Shown piece after piece: positions 38,188 to 47,045 of a DNA stretch of 64,000 nt. The first letter of the stretch is position 1. Every line of letters starts with the position of its first letter. Source of the stretch: Leptothermofonsia sichuanensis E412 (GTDB taxonomy: Bacteria; Cyanobacteriota; Cyanobacteriia; Leptolyngbyales; Leptolyngbyaceae); NCBI RefSeq assembly GCF_019891175.1, contig NZ_CP072600.1, positions 1,550,001-1,614,000 on the forward strand. The letters run 5' to 3'. A program made the translations under genes and the position numbers. Below the pieces are notes generated by a model, which saw only the letters and a list, made by a program, of their open reading frames with translations, searched no databases and was not told where the DNA came from.

Positions 38188-38433
38188 CTATGCGCTGGCA
38201 GCCTTGCTCGCCTTAGCAGGCGGTGCAACTTCTACCAGTTCGCTTTCTGCAAAGTTATTGGTGTTTACACCAGAAGCGTTGCCGCTGTAACCGGTATAGT
38301 TCACCCGGTCAAATCGGACAATGACAGGATATTTAATGCCGCTTGTATCGATGGAGGCAACGGTGCCTACATCTCCAAACCAGTAAGACTCTTTACGAGT
38401 AACTCGCACTTTAGAACCACGCTGGATTGCCAT
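38188..38433 (-). CDS. psaE: Photosystem I subunit IV (PsaE)
   Basis: An 81-residue stromal/cytoplasmic-side subunit that helps dock ferredoxin to photosystem I. The SH3-like core VQRGSKVRV-type start ([18 protein letters not shown]), [24 protein letters not shown] and [13 protein letters not shown] are diagnostic. The C-terminal Ala/Lys tail is usual. An AAGGAA ribosome site precedes ATG 38433. It is a single-gene unit on the minus strand. Confidence 0.97.
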   Translation of the reverse strand: MAIQRGSKVRVTRKESYWFGDVGTVASIDTSGIKYPVIVRFDRVNYTGYSGNASGVNTNNFAESELVEVAPPAKASKAASA

Positions 38434-38742
38434 GTGTTTTCCTTCTGTTCTTAAGCTTAAACTGATACAGCTTTGATGCTCTTCAATTTACTACGGAGTG
38501 GGTAATCATTTAACGTACAGAAAGTTAGTCGCAACAATCTGAAACATATTGACGGAAAAGGAAGGGGAGGGGAAGGAGGGAGGAGAAGAGAAAAGAGGAG
38601 GAGAATAACCTGAAACTATTGCAGGTTGCCAAAAATGACCCGCCAGTTTTGGCTTCGACCACAAAGACACAAAGCCCACGAAGAAACTTTGTGTCCCTTT
38701 GTGCCTTTGTGGTGAAAAACTTATGCCGCAATGCACTATCTT
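38434..38742. other. 309-bp region upstream of psaE
   Basis: Should contain the psaE promoter (not assigned), a polypurine tract at about 38554-38608 and the family C element at 38616-38739. Confidence 0.5.
38616..38739 (+). mobile_element. MITE-like repeat family C, copy 2 (116-bp core, CTAT flanks)
   Basis: CTAT (38616-38619), TGCAGG...AATGCA, CTAT (38736-38739). The flanks are direct, non-palindromic repeats, so a 4-bp target duplication is likely. The core has the same length as that at 33781. Confidence 0.87.
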
Positions 38743-39954
38743 CTACTCATAACTTCTTCCCCGCCATTGCCTGGGTTTTTGTAGCGAGGACAGAACGATG
38801 CGCAGGACTGCCAGGGGGTCTGCCAGGGGGGAGAGCCAGAAAATCCAGGTTGCCTTTGCCTGGGAGAAATCATAAGAGGGAGCGATCGCCCAGTTCAGCC
38901 CAATGCGGACTGCAACCAGTAAACAATTCAGGCTGAAGGCCGTCAGGGTTGTCAATGTGGAAGTTCCACTGGCAATTTCCGGGATCAGTCCAAGCACCAG
39001 AGGGACTGGCAGGCCCTGGACTGCCAGTAACAGGAGACTGTCCCCCCAGATCTGGGCTGGATCAGCCGCATCCTTGAGATCGAGGGATCTACCCCATTCG
39101 TGCCAGGTTTCGGCTGCCCCCTCGTACATCCGCACTTTCAGCACCTGCGCCCCATCTAAAAATCCGACTTTAGCCCCCTGAGCGGCAATGTGCCGCGCCA
39201 GAGTGACATCATCACAGAAGGAGGCACGGGCACTCGTGTACCCCCCCACACGGGTTAAGACAGAACGGCGACAGAAGAAACACTGACCATTGGCCATCAC
39301 TCGTTCTGGAGAGTTTGCCGAGTCTCCAGCAGCACCAAATCGGTAGATGAGGGTCATCAGTAAAGCGGGCTGAAGCCAGAGTTCTCCAGGATAGTGGAGG
39401 ATAAACCGGGGAGACAGCGTAATCAGGTCATATTCTTCTTCTAAGGCGGTTTTCAACAGGCTGGCGACCAGACCGGGAGCGGGCTGAGTATCGGCGTCAA
39501 TTCCCAGGACCCAATCACTTTTTTCTGAACTGGCAAGAAAGCCAGTGTGCAGTGCCCAGGGACGCCCTACCCACCCTGTTGGAAGGGGATCGTCGGTCAT
39601 CAGACGGAAGCGGGGATCATTCTGCTGAAACGCTTTTACAAGATCTGGTGTTCCATCCTGAGAGTGACTATCAACCACAATTACCTCCCGGACTTCATAG
39701 CTCTGTCGGCTTAATCCTTCCAGACAGGGAGGAATTCGCTCTGCTTCATTTAATGTGGGAACAATCACACTGACCGTGCCCAGCAAATCTGGATGAGGGG
39801 CTTCTGGCTGAAGCGGGGGATGGCGAAAGGGTCCTCGTATCAAACGAACCAGCAAAATGGCGGTTGCCGGTATCTGTACCAACAACAGCCCCAGGCAGAA
39901 TGCATTTGCCACCAGAGAATCAGACAACACGGCCATGACTGAAGACAAACCCAC
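38743..39954 (-). CDS. cruG: Carotenoid glycosyltransferase CruG
   Basis: A 403-residue GT2 that glycosylates the 2'-hydroxyl of myxol-type carotenoids. It has an N-terminal membrane helix, then VSVIVPTLNEAERIPPCL, VVDSHSQDGT, the acidic GIDADTQP motif, NGQCFFCRRSVL, and C-terminal hydrophobic helices. It starts 2 bp after the cruF stop, the known arrangement. The first start is GTG 39954, and ATG 39936 is an alternative; neither has a strong ribosome site. Confidence 0.9.
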   Translation of the reverse strand: MGLSSVMAVLSDSLVANAFCLGLLLVQIPATAILLVRLIRGPFRHPPLQPEAPHPDLLGTVSVIVPTLNEAERIPPCLEGLSRQSYEVREVIVVDSHSQDGTPDLVKAFQQNDPRFRLMTDDPLPTGWVGRPWALHTGFLASSEKSDWVLGIDADTQPAPGLVASLLKTALEEEYDLITLSPRFILHYPGELWLQPALLMTLIYRFGAAGDSANSPERVMANGQCFFCRRSVLTRVGGYTSARASFCDDVTLARHIAAQGAKVGFLDGAQVLKVRMYEGAAETWHEWGRSLDLKDAADPAQIWGDSLLLLAVQGLPVPLVLGLIPEIASGTSTLTTLTAFSLNCLLVAVRIGLNWAIAPSYDFSQAKATWIFWLSPLADPLAVLRIVLSSLQKPRQWRGRSYE

Positions 39955-39956
39955 AA

Positions 39957-40910
39957 CTATTCAGGAGAAACCCCTACGGGGAGGGCTGTTGACTCGGTGG
40001 GCACCTGTTCCAGGTCTGAATATGGTTGATTCGATGGCATTGCTGGCTTAGCGACCCACCAGAGGGCGATCGCTGGCACCACTCCCAGCAAAACGCTAAT
40101 CGCTGTGGGAATCCAAAACTGGCTATCCAGTTGGGCGACCGTAATCACCGCTCCGAAGCTAAAGTTTGCCAGATAAATCGCCAGTGGCACCCATAGCTGG
40201 GCACGGGTAAGCTTCAGGGGTGCCTTCTGCCACCAAAAGGATGCCACCGTCATGAACAGGGCACCTGTCCCTAACCAGCCAGTTAGATTACGGTAGGGCA
40301 TGCCAAAAAACTGCCCTGGATCTTGAAATTCCCAGAATGGATAGGGGGTCTGGCTCATAGCAGGATCCAGCACAAAATCCCAGGCAGTCAGAAGCAGAGA
40401 ACCAATCGCGATCGCGCTCACCTGCTTCCCCCACCCCTGCCAGCCCGTTGCCTCCAGCCCTACCCGCGCTAGCAGGTAAGCCGACAGCCCCAGATAAAAC
40501 CAGGAGAGAGGGATTGTAAATGGGACCAGACCCGCAACTTTATAACCCAAACCATTTAAGTAGGCATAGTGTCCAAAGGGAAAGCCGGTACGGGTTCCCA
40601 ACAGTTCACTTCCCAGAGATAGAAACACCGCGGGCAGCATAAAGCCCAACCAGGAACGCCAGCCCAGGGTGCGACAAACGAATAGGGCAACCGTAGCAGC
40701 CCCCAGGAGGATGTAAACTACCCCGCCGCCCATCATGCTCCAACCAAACAGAGTTTGCCCAAAGGCCGGCAAACTCCCAATAAATTCAGGGTTGGGTAAC
40801 ACCAGCAATAACCCTGCCAGACCAAACATCAGCGCCAGCAAATGCCCAACCAGACAGAACCGTTCAGCAACCACCGACACCCTCATAAACAACCCCTTGG
40901 CAATGGACAT
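39957..40910 (-). CDS. cruF: Gamma-carotene 1'-hydroxylase CruF
   Basis: A 317-residue membrane protein with about eight helices. The conserved GTRTGFPFGHYAY and WDFVLDPAM segments mark the CruF/CrtC-related carotenoid hydratase family. It adds water across the 1',2' double bond in myxoxanthophyll synthesis, supplying CruG. ATG 40910 is taken as the start, with a GTG one codon earlier also possible. Confidence 0.92.
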   Translation of the reverse strand: MSIAKGLFMRVSVVAERFCLVGHLLALMFGLAGLLLVLPNPEFIGSLPAFGQTLFGWSMMGGGVVYILLGAATVALFVCRTLGWRSWLGFMLPAVFLSLGSELLGTRTGFPFGHYAYLNGLGYKVAGLVPFTIPLSWFYLGLSAYLLARVGLEATGWQGWGKQVSAIAIGSLLLTAWDFVLDPAMSQTPYPFWEFQDPGQFFGMPYRNLTGWLGTGALFMTVASFWWQKAPLKLTRAQLWVPLAIYLANFSFGAVITVAQLDSQFWIPTAISVLLGVVPAIALWWVAKPAMPSNQPYSDLEQVPTESTALPVGVSPE

Positions 40911-41011
40911 CACACAGGACTGTTTATAAGTTTACAAATGTTTACGATTAATGATGTAAAGTTTTGCACCGAAATTTTTGGAGGGAGGAGACAGGAGGCC
41001 GAACAAGAATC

Positions 41012-41150
41012 AGAAATTAGAAATTAGAAATTAGAAATTAGAAATCAGAAATTTAGTCATCCTCATCCCCCCTCCACTCTGCGAGAACGCCAAAAGCGAA
41101 CACCCCTCACTCCTCACTCCTCACTCCTCACTCCTCACTTCTCACTCCTC
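41012..41150. repeat. Two heptanucleotide tandem arrays (TTAGAAA; CCTCACT)
   Basis: About five TTAGAAA units (41012-41051) and about six CCTCACT units (41106-41150) of the STRR type lie just downstream of the TpsB gene. Confidence 0.85.
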
Positions 41151-43133
41151 TTAAAAGGGCTGAAACCGAATTGAGAAGTAAATCCCTCGATCTTGCAGCG
41201 TATTACCCTGGTTGTCGATCGCGTTGAGGCGGTGTCCGTATTCCAGGCGGACGGAGAGGTAAGGGTCAAATTGCCAGCGCAGTCCAACTCCCACACTGGC
41301 CAGGGCACGACGGGGGTTGAGGAACCCGGTGTCGCCATTGTTCCAGACCGTGCCCAGGTCAAAAAAAGGAGCCAGTTGAATAATTCCAATCCCTTCCGGG
41401 TCACGAACAAGGGGCAGACGAATTTCCAGGGAGCCAGCGATGCCGTTGTCTCCCACCCGCTGGTTCTGGCGGTAACCACGCACGGTGTCAATGCCACCAA
41501 TACTGAACTGCTCCAACGGTAACAGGGAGTCTGGCGTAAGCTGAGCAGCAACACGGGCGATCGCGATGATATCACTGCCCAAGGACTGGACCCACTGGAA
41601 TTGTCCCACCCAACTAAAAAAGCGGCCATCAGTGCCTGTGTCATTGACGGTGGCATCAAAGATTGGCAGACCGAGGCTGAACTGTGACCGGGCTGCCAGA
41701 ACCCGACTGGGGCTGCGGCTGATCCAGTCCTGGCTGAAGCGGAGGACAGAAACTCTGGATAGCCCGTTTTCGGGACCCAGTGAAAATGAGAAGGGGATGT
41801 TATCCAGTAAAAACGTTTGACTGCGGCGCAGGTCAAAGGCAAGCCCCAGGGCAAATTCAGTCGTAGGGGTCCGTCGCAGGGGTTGCCGCACCCCAATGGA
41901 AAAGGTTTCGCTATTGCTGTTAATTCCCAGCACAGAAAAGGGTTGTTCAACAATTTCGCTGTCATTGCGGGTGTAGAACAGACTCAGAGTGCCATCCCGT
42001 GGATTAAGGGGAATGGTATAGCCGAAACTATAGCTACGCACCCCCTCCGTCAGTCCATATTCAACGTTGAAGCGATCGCCAAAGCCCAACAGATTGTCAT
42101 GAATCAGATAAAACCTGCCCCCAGTGCTGCCCACGCTGGGAGAGTTGCGATTTTCAACCAGCGCTCCTCCATGAAAGGCGCGAGCTTCTGTCAGCTTGAC
42201 GGTTAACACACTGCGTCCTGGCGTGGTTCCCGCCCTCAGTTCTGCTTGAACGGAGACAAACAGAGGATCAAGCTGAAGCAGTTGCAGGCCTGTTTCTAAT
42301 TTGCTGATATTGAGTGGCCTCTTACCCGCGAGCACCAGTCGTTTACGCACATAGTTTTCCCGTACTCGTCGGAGTCCTTGAATTTCAATTTGCTCCAGCT
42401 CTCCTTCAACCACCTGAATTCTGACCACCCCACTGGCCAGATCATCCTGCGGTGGCAGAAAGGCACCAGAAGTGGTGTACCCCCGGTCAGTATAGAGTTT
42501 TGTTACCGCGGTGCGGATTTCCAGCAGTTGCTCAAACGTCAAATCCCGATTCTCAAATGGTTGGACAACCTGATTCAGTTCTTTCTCAGAGAAGACCGTA
42601 CTGCCCAGCACTTCAACCCGTTTAACGCGCACCGTTGCTTCAGGGGTTGGAACTGGCGGGGGTGAAGTGGGTGGAGGTGTTTCTAGCAGAGGTTCGGGAG
42701 GTGGGGTAGGCGGAACGTCTGGCAATGGTGGGATATCGGGGCGGGGAGGAAGCAACGGGTTTCCCGGATCTGGCACCGGACTATTGGTGGGCTGGGGAAT
42801 TGTCCCCGGAAGCGAGGTCTGAGCCAGCCGAAAACAGGATATGGATGCATCAGTCCCCCAACCCTGCTGGCACAGGGATTCAACCACCGGCCTGGGTGGC
42901 TTCTGAATATTTGCATTCTGAATATTTCTATTCTGAATACTTTTATATCCAATATCTAGATTCTGAATATCTGAATTTCGAATATCATGACTCTGACCGT
43001 TTTGCTTCTGCGTATCCTGAGTGAGCCAAAACAGCGGTTGAACATCAGCAGGGTGGGAAGGAGAGGCCGCCACAGCAGAACTGGTGGCGAAATAAGCCAT
43101 TTTTAAGCAGATCAGCAGAACAGGAAACTTCAT
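41151..43133 (-). CDS. TpsB outer-membrane secretion protein (ShlB/FhaC/HecB family)
   Basis: A 660-residue two-partner-secretion transporter. A signal peptide (MKFPVLLICLKMAYFATSSAVA) is followed by an IQN-rich repeat (about 45-75), a Pro-rich linker (about 105-155) and a POTRA region with VKRVEVLGSTVFSEKELNQV and GYTTSGAFLPPQ. A C-terminal beta-barrel ends in Phe and includes the VRGYRQ element of the L6 loop. ATG 43133 is preferred, with a TTG 15 bases earlier as alternative. It would export a TpsA partner, but none lies in the window. It is divergent from the CHAT-protease gene. Confidence 0.93.
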   Translation of the reverse strand: MKFPVLLICLKMAYFATSSAVAASPSHPADVQPLFWLTQDTQKQNGQSHDIRNSDIQNLDIGYKSIQNRNIQNANIQKPPRPVVESLCQQGWGTDASISCFRLAQTSLPGTIPQPTNSPVPDPGNPLLPPRPDIPPLPDVPPTPPPEPLLETPPPTSPPPVPTPEATVRVKRVEVLGSTVFSEKELNQVVQPFENRDLTFEQLLEIRTAVTKLYTDRGYTTSGAFLPPQDDLASGVVRIQVVEGELEQIEIQGLRRVRENYVRKRLVLAGKRPLNISKLETGLQLLQLDPLFVSVQAELRAGTTPGRSVLTVKLTEARAFHGGALVENRNSPSVGSTGGRFYLIHDNLLGFGDRFNVEYGLTEGVRSYSFGYTIPLNPRDGTLSLFYTRNDSEIVEQPFSVLGINSNSETFSIGVRQPLRRTPTTEFALGLAFDLRRSQTFLLDNIPFSFSLGPENGLSRVSVLRFSQDWISRSPSRVLAARSQFSLGLPIFDATVNDTGTDGRFFSWVGQFQWVQSLGSDIIAIARVAAQLTPDSLLPLEQFSIGGIDTVRGYRQNQRVGDNGIAGSLEIRLPLVRDPEGIGIIQLAPFFDLGTVWNNGDTGFLNPRRALASVGVGLRWQFDPYLSVRLEYGHRLNAIDNQGNTLQDRGIYFSIRFQPF

Positions 43134-43716
43134 AAAGGGTGTGTTCAACTCTAATTTTTCCGGGGCGGGTTTTGACTCTGAGAATGGGTTGGTGATGGTT
43201 CAATCTATCCGATGAAACCCCTGTATTACAAAGTGTTGATGGTTAGCCCCAAATTATTTCCACTATTAAAGCAAATTAATATGATTAAATGGGAGGCCAG
43301 GGATGTTTCTGGCTTTTGGATGGAATCCGTGATCTCTCAACTATTCTCACCCCTGAACTGAAGACCGCAATCACACTCAAAGGTCATTAAAATCCACTAA
43401 TTCCAGGATTCTGGTTCAGGATTCTGGATGTTGCAAAGTGAAATGTTCGCTCCACGGGCACACTGGTGTGCACTTATCCGTCAACTGGGATTTGACCATG
43501 CACCAGTCAGGAAAGCTATGGCAAACCCGTGTAGTAGTTTGCCAGGCAGATTTTGAAGGTTGCGACTCCTTCAAAACCCCATAAATTGATTTTTCTGGGT
43601 TTAGATGACCAGGCAAAATTCCTGTGGTGAACCAGTAATTATGGCGGTTGTTATCCTGGAATTAATCAGAACTGGAAAGATAAAAATGCCCACTAAGCCC
43701 CCGATGGAAAGGTAAG
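43134..43716. other. 583-bp divergent promoter region with a repeat
   Basis: Separates the TpsB gene (minus) from the TPR-CHAT gene (plus) and must carry both promoters. The 43533-43625 repeat occupies part of it. A hairpin-rich GTGCCCGT/ATGCACCA area near 43455-43505 was not assigned. Confidence 0.45.
43533..43625 (+). repeat. Dispersed repeat, 'GCCAGGC-GATTTTGA' family, copy 3
   Basis: TTTGCCAGGCAGATTTTGAAGG...TTTAGATGACCAGGCAAA, with TTTGCC/GGCAAA inverted termini. Matches copies at 24112 and 33074. Confidence 0.85.
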
Positions 43717-46623
43717 ATGGTTTGCTTTTATCGACGGCTGTTGCGTTGGTGTCTGCTGTTTGGTTTGGGCATCAGTCTTTGCATCCTGACTGCGATCGCT
43801 GAAGACGGGATGCAGGGTCAACGGGTGGCACTGTCTGCTTCAGCCGGGCAGTTGGTTGATCAGGGGTTGAATAGCTACCAGGCAGGCAGGTACCCGGAGG
43901 CGATCGCGGTTTGGGAAAAAGCCCTGACTCAAACGACCCAACCCGGCGATCGGGCAATTGTGCAAACCAATCTGGGACAGGCTTATCGACGGGTAGGTAA
44001 ATCTGACAGGGCGATCGCCCATTGGGAACAGGCAATTCAGTTTTACCAGTCCAATCGGGATGTCAGCAGCCAACAAACAGTCGCCCAGCTACTTACCGAG
44101 CAGGCCCAGGCATACAGCGATCTGGGACAGCACCAGACTGCCATTTACCGCCTGAAAACTGCCATTAAGCTGGCGCAAAAAAATCGGGATGAACTCACAG
44201 AAGCAGCGGCACAGGGAGCACTGGGTAACGCCTACTGGGCACTGGGGACCTATAAAGAGGCACTCACGGCTCACCAGAAAAGCCTGGGGCTTGCTTGCAA
44301 GCTAGAGAATAAGGGCTACGTTACCACAGCATTGAATAATCTGGGCAATGCCTTTGCCAGCCGCTCTGAACGTGTTCGCTTACAGGCAACGGTTGCCAGG
44401 CAAGAGGAGGACACAGAGCGTGAAACAACGTTGACCAAACAGGCAGATCATGACAATCGGGTCGCCCTGGCGGCTTACCTGCAAAGTGCGGACGTCAGCC
44501 GCTCAATCAGTGGTCTGGCAGAAGCCAAAGCCCTGCTGAACCTGAATCGTCTGCTTCGGAAACTGCCAGATGCTTCACCTGTGACGATGCCAGAACTGGC
44601 CTGTGAAACCTTAAATGTAGAGGCATTGCTGACTCCACCTGACAGGCTCCCGGGACCGCCTGCTGGTCCCTCAAACTCCCAGGTAGATTTGAGCAACCCA
44701 TCTCGCATCCAATCTCGTATTCTGGCTTTATTAGACTCAGAACCCGATTCCCAAGACAAGGCATATGGCTATATCAATCTGGTCAATAACCGAATTGAGC
44801 GATCGCACGGCAGAATTGAACGTCCGGTTAATCTGGCCGAGGTTGACCCCCTGTTGCAAAAAGCCCTGACAACCGCACGAAATATTGGAGATGCCAGAGC
44901 AGAGTCCTATGCCCTGGGAACGCTAGCAGAAGTCTATGAGTCGAATCGGCAATACGACCAGGCAATTTCCCTGAGTCGGCAGGCACAGTTTATAGCCCAG
45001 AAGATTGGAGCAGGGGACAGCCTCTATCGCTGGCAGTGGCAAATGGGGCGCATTTACAAAGCCACCGGACAAACAGATGAGGCGATCAAGGCTTATGAAC
45101 AGGCCGTCTATACCCTGCAAAGCCTGCGGGACAGCATTGTGGGGTCCAACAAAGATCTGCAATTTGACTTTCGTGAATCCGTAGAGCCGGTTTATCGGCA
45201 GTTGATTGGGCTGTTGCTGGAGGATCAGGGGACAGAGGCCGGGGGACAGAGGCCGGGGGACAGAGAATGGGTTACGGGGTATGGGGTACCGGGGATCGAG
45301 AGTAAACAAAAGTTGGGGATAACTGGCAACCAGCCCCTAAAAACAATTTCTCCTCCACCCACCCCTCCCTATTCGACAACCTACGCTTCCTCAAGTGCCA
45401 GTACTCGCAATATTGCTAGAGTGCTGGATATCCTAGAGCTTCTGAAGCTGGCTGAGTTGCAAAACTTTTTTGGGGATGACTGTGTTCGAGTGGCGAAAGA
45501 TGCCACCAGAGCCGAGCTTTCCCCGGCACCTGATGGCAATAACCAGGGAACCACCTATGGACTGATCGATTCAGGAGCAGCCATCATTTACTCAATTGTG
45601 CTGGAAGATAAAACCTATATGGTTTTGCGGCTACCGGATGGAACGCTCAAGAAATATCCTATTCTGGCGAATGTGGAAACATCAGAGGCAGGGACAAGGC
45701 AACTGAATCAGTCAACCCTATCAGTCTCGGAAAGTCAGATAGAGGCAATGATCACTGGGTTACGGCGTAATCTGGAGAAACGGTCCACAGAGGAATACTG
45801 GATGGATGCTGCCAGGGTTTATGATGCCCTCATCCGCCCGATGGAGGCAGACTTACAGGCAACAAATCCGAAAACGCTGGTTTTTGTGAATGATGGCGTG
45901 TTGCGGAAGGTGCCAATGGCAGCACTCTATGATGGCAAACAGTTTTTGATTCAAAAGTACGCGATCGCAACCACTCCCAGCCTCAGCCTCACCACCCGGC
46001 GTCCGTTTAACCGCAACCATCTGCGGGCACTGATTATGGGATTGACCTTACAGCAGGAACCCTTTAGTGCATTGCCCAATGTGGAAAGGGAGCTAACTGA
46101 GGTTCAAAAACTTTTAGGAGGAACCAAGCTCCTGAACCAGGCATTTACCCTCAAGAGTATGCAACAGCAGTTAGAACAGACGAGCTACTCCATCATTCAC
46201 ATGGCAACCCATGGCAGGTTCAGTGCAGACCCTGATGATACGTATCTCCTGGCATATGGCGATCGCATCACGATTGATCAGTTGGAAGAAGTTTTGCGAT
46301 CGCGCCGCAGCCGTGACCCGGTAGAACTCCTGACCCTGAGTGCGTGCCAGACTGCCACTGGTGACAACCGGGCTGCCCTGGGCATTGCCGGAGTTGCTGT
46401 TCGGGCAGGGGTTAAGAGTGCGGTTGCAACCCTGTGGTTTATCAATGATGAAGCAACCGTTCCGCTGATCCAGGAGTTTTACAAGCAACTTCTGAAACCC
46501 AATGTCACCAAAGCCGAGGCGCTCAGGCAAGCCCAGCTAGAAATGATTGCTGATCGGGACAACAGGCAATACAAGCATCCGGCAGTCTGGTCGCCCTTTA
46601 TTCTGATCGGTAACTGGCTTTGA
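43717..46623 (+). CDS. TPR-CHAT protease
   Basis: A 968-residue protein with an N-terminal hydrophobic segment (about 5-28), TPR repeats (about 45-480, for example YQAGRYPEAIAVWEKALTQ and GQHQTAIYRLKTAIKLAQ) and a C-terminal CHAT caspase-like domain (about 640-968). The catalytic dyad is intact: H832 in MATHGRF and C877 in LSACQTA. Residues about 504-530 are a low-complexity insert that looks like an intergenic repeat read in frame. ATG 43717 has a GAAAGG site. The TpsB neighbour suggests a surface or secretion-linked role. Confidence 0.92.
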   Translation: MVCFYRRLLRWCLLFGLGISLCILTAIAEDGMQGQRVALSASAGQLVDQGLNSYQAGRYPEAIAVWEKALTQTTQPGDRAIVQTNLGQAYRRVGKSDRAIAHWEQAIQFYQSNRDVSSQQTVAQLLTEQAQAYSDLGQHQTAIYRLKTAIKLAQKNRDELTEAAAQGALGNAYWALGTYKEALTAHQKSLGLACKLENKGYVTTALNNLGNAFASRSERVRLQATVARQEEDTERETTLTKQADHDNRVALAAYLQSADVSRSISGLAEAKALLNLNRLLRKLPDASPVTMPELACETLNVEALLTPPDRLPGPPAGPSNSQVDLSNPSRIQSRILALLDSEPDSQDKAYGYINLVNNRIERSHGRIERPVNLAEVDPLLQKALTTARNIGDARAESYALGTLAEVYESNRQYDQAISLSRQAQFIAQKIGAGDSLYRWQWQMGRIYKATGQTDEAIKAYEQAVYTLQSLRDSIVGSNKDLQFDFRESVEPVYRQLIGLLLEDQGTEAGGQRPGDREWVTGYGVPGIESKQKLGITGNQPLKTISPPPTPPYSTTYASSSASTRNIARVLDILELLKLAELQNFFGDDCVRVAKDATRAELSPAPDGNNQGTTYGLIDSGAAIIYSIVLEDKTYMVLRLPDGTLKKYPILANVETSEAGTRQLNQSTLSVSESQIEAMITGLRRNLEKRSTEEYWMDAARVYDALIRPMEADLQATNPKTLVFVNDGVLRKVPMAALYDGKQFLIQKYAIATTPSLSLTTRRPFNRNHLRALIMGLTLQQEPFSALPNVERELTEVQKLLGGTKLLNQAFTLKSMQQQLEQTSYSIIHMATHGRFSADPDDTYLLAYGDRITIDQLEEVLRSRRSRDPVELLTLSACQTATGDNRAALGIAGVAVRAGVKSAVATLWFINDEATVPLIQEFYKQLLKPNVTKAEALRQAQLEMIADRDNRQYKHPAVWSPFILIGNWL

Positions 46624-46680
46624 AGTGCAAGGGAGAGTTAAACGTTCTAAGGTTCAGATAACACCTGGCACCTGCTACAA

Positions 46681-46771
46681 CAGAAATCGGATTTCTTCCA
46701 CCAGATACCGAGATTTCGTTGAATTTCTCACCAGAAATCCGATTTCTTGGAATTCTGAACCGATGCTCTAG
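46681..46771 (-). mobile_element. MITE-like repeat family F, copy 2
   Basis: Reverse complement of 36557-36661 over about 90 bp, ending in CTAG at 46768-46771. The outer left end has diverged. It is the first of three elements joined end to end. Confidence 0.8.
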
Positions 46772-46872
46772 TAGTCTGTCAAATTAAATTTGACAGGTAA
46801 CTGAATACTGAAAGGCTGATTGGAGTTAAATTTTGAGGGTCTGCGACCCGTCAAAATTTTCCTGGCGGAACA
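46772..46872 (-). mobile_element. MITE-like repeat family H, copy 2 (101 bp, CTAG flanks)
   Basis: Exactly 101 bp between CTAG at 46768-46771 and 46873-46876. Reverse of 38058-38158. Shares its boundary CTAGs with the neighbouring family F and B elements. Confidence 0.82.
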
Positions 46873-46985
46873 CTAGTACTCGACGGCGGAAATAAACCTG
46901 CCATTGATGCGACTGGAAAGCCCTGAGAATAAGGCCATTCCTATTTCTGCCTGCTGCCTTTGTACTTCTGCCTTTCAGTACTAGT
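46872..46985 (-). mobile_element. MITE-like repeat family B, copy 2 (104-bp core, CTAG flanks)
   Basis: Reverse of 33570-33682 at about 90% identity. CTAG at 46873-46876 and 46981-46984. Third element of the chain; a degenerate CCCTGTA heptamer array follows up to the next gene. Confidence 0.85.
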
Positions 46986-47045
46986 CACCCTGTACCCCAT
47001 CCCCTGTACGCTGTATCCTATACCCTGTACCCTATTCCCTCTCCT

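Noticed and set aside
41012-41150. CRISPR-like repetition
   Set aside because: Units are contiguous heptamers with no spacers and no cas genes nearby.
41135-41965. 276-codon minus-strand frame overlapping the TpsB gene
   Set aside because: It is another frame of the clearly real TpsB barrel, Ser/Pro/Trp-rich with no motifs.
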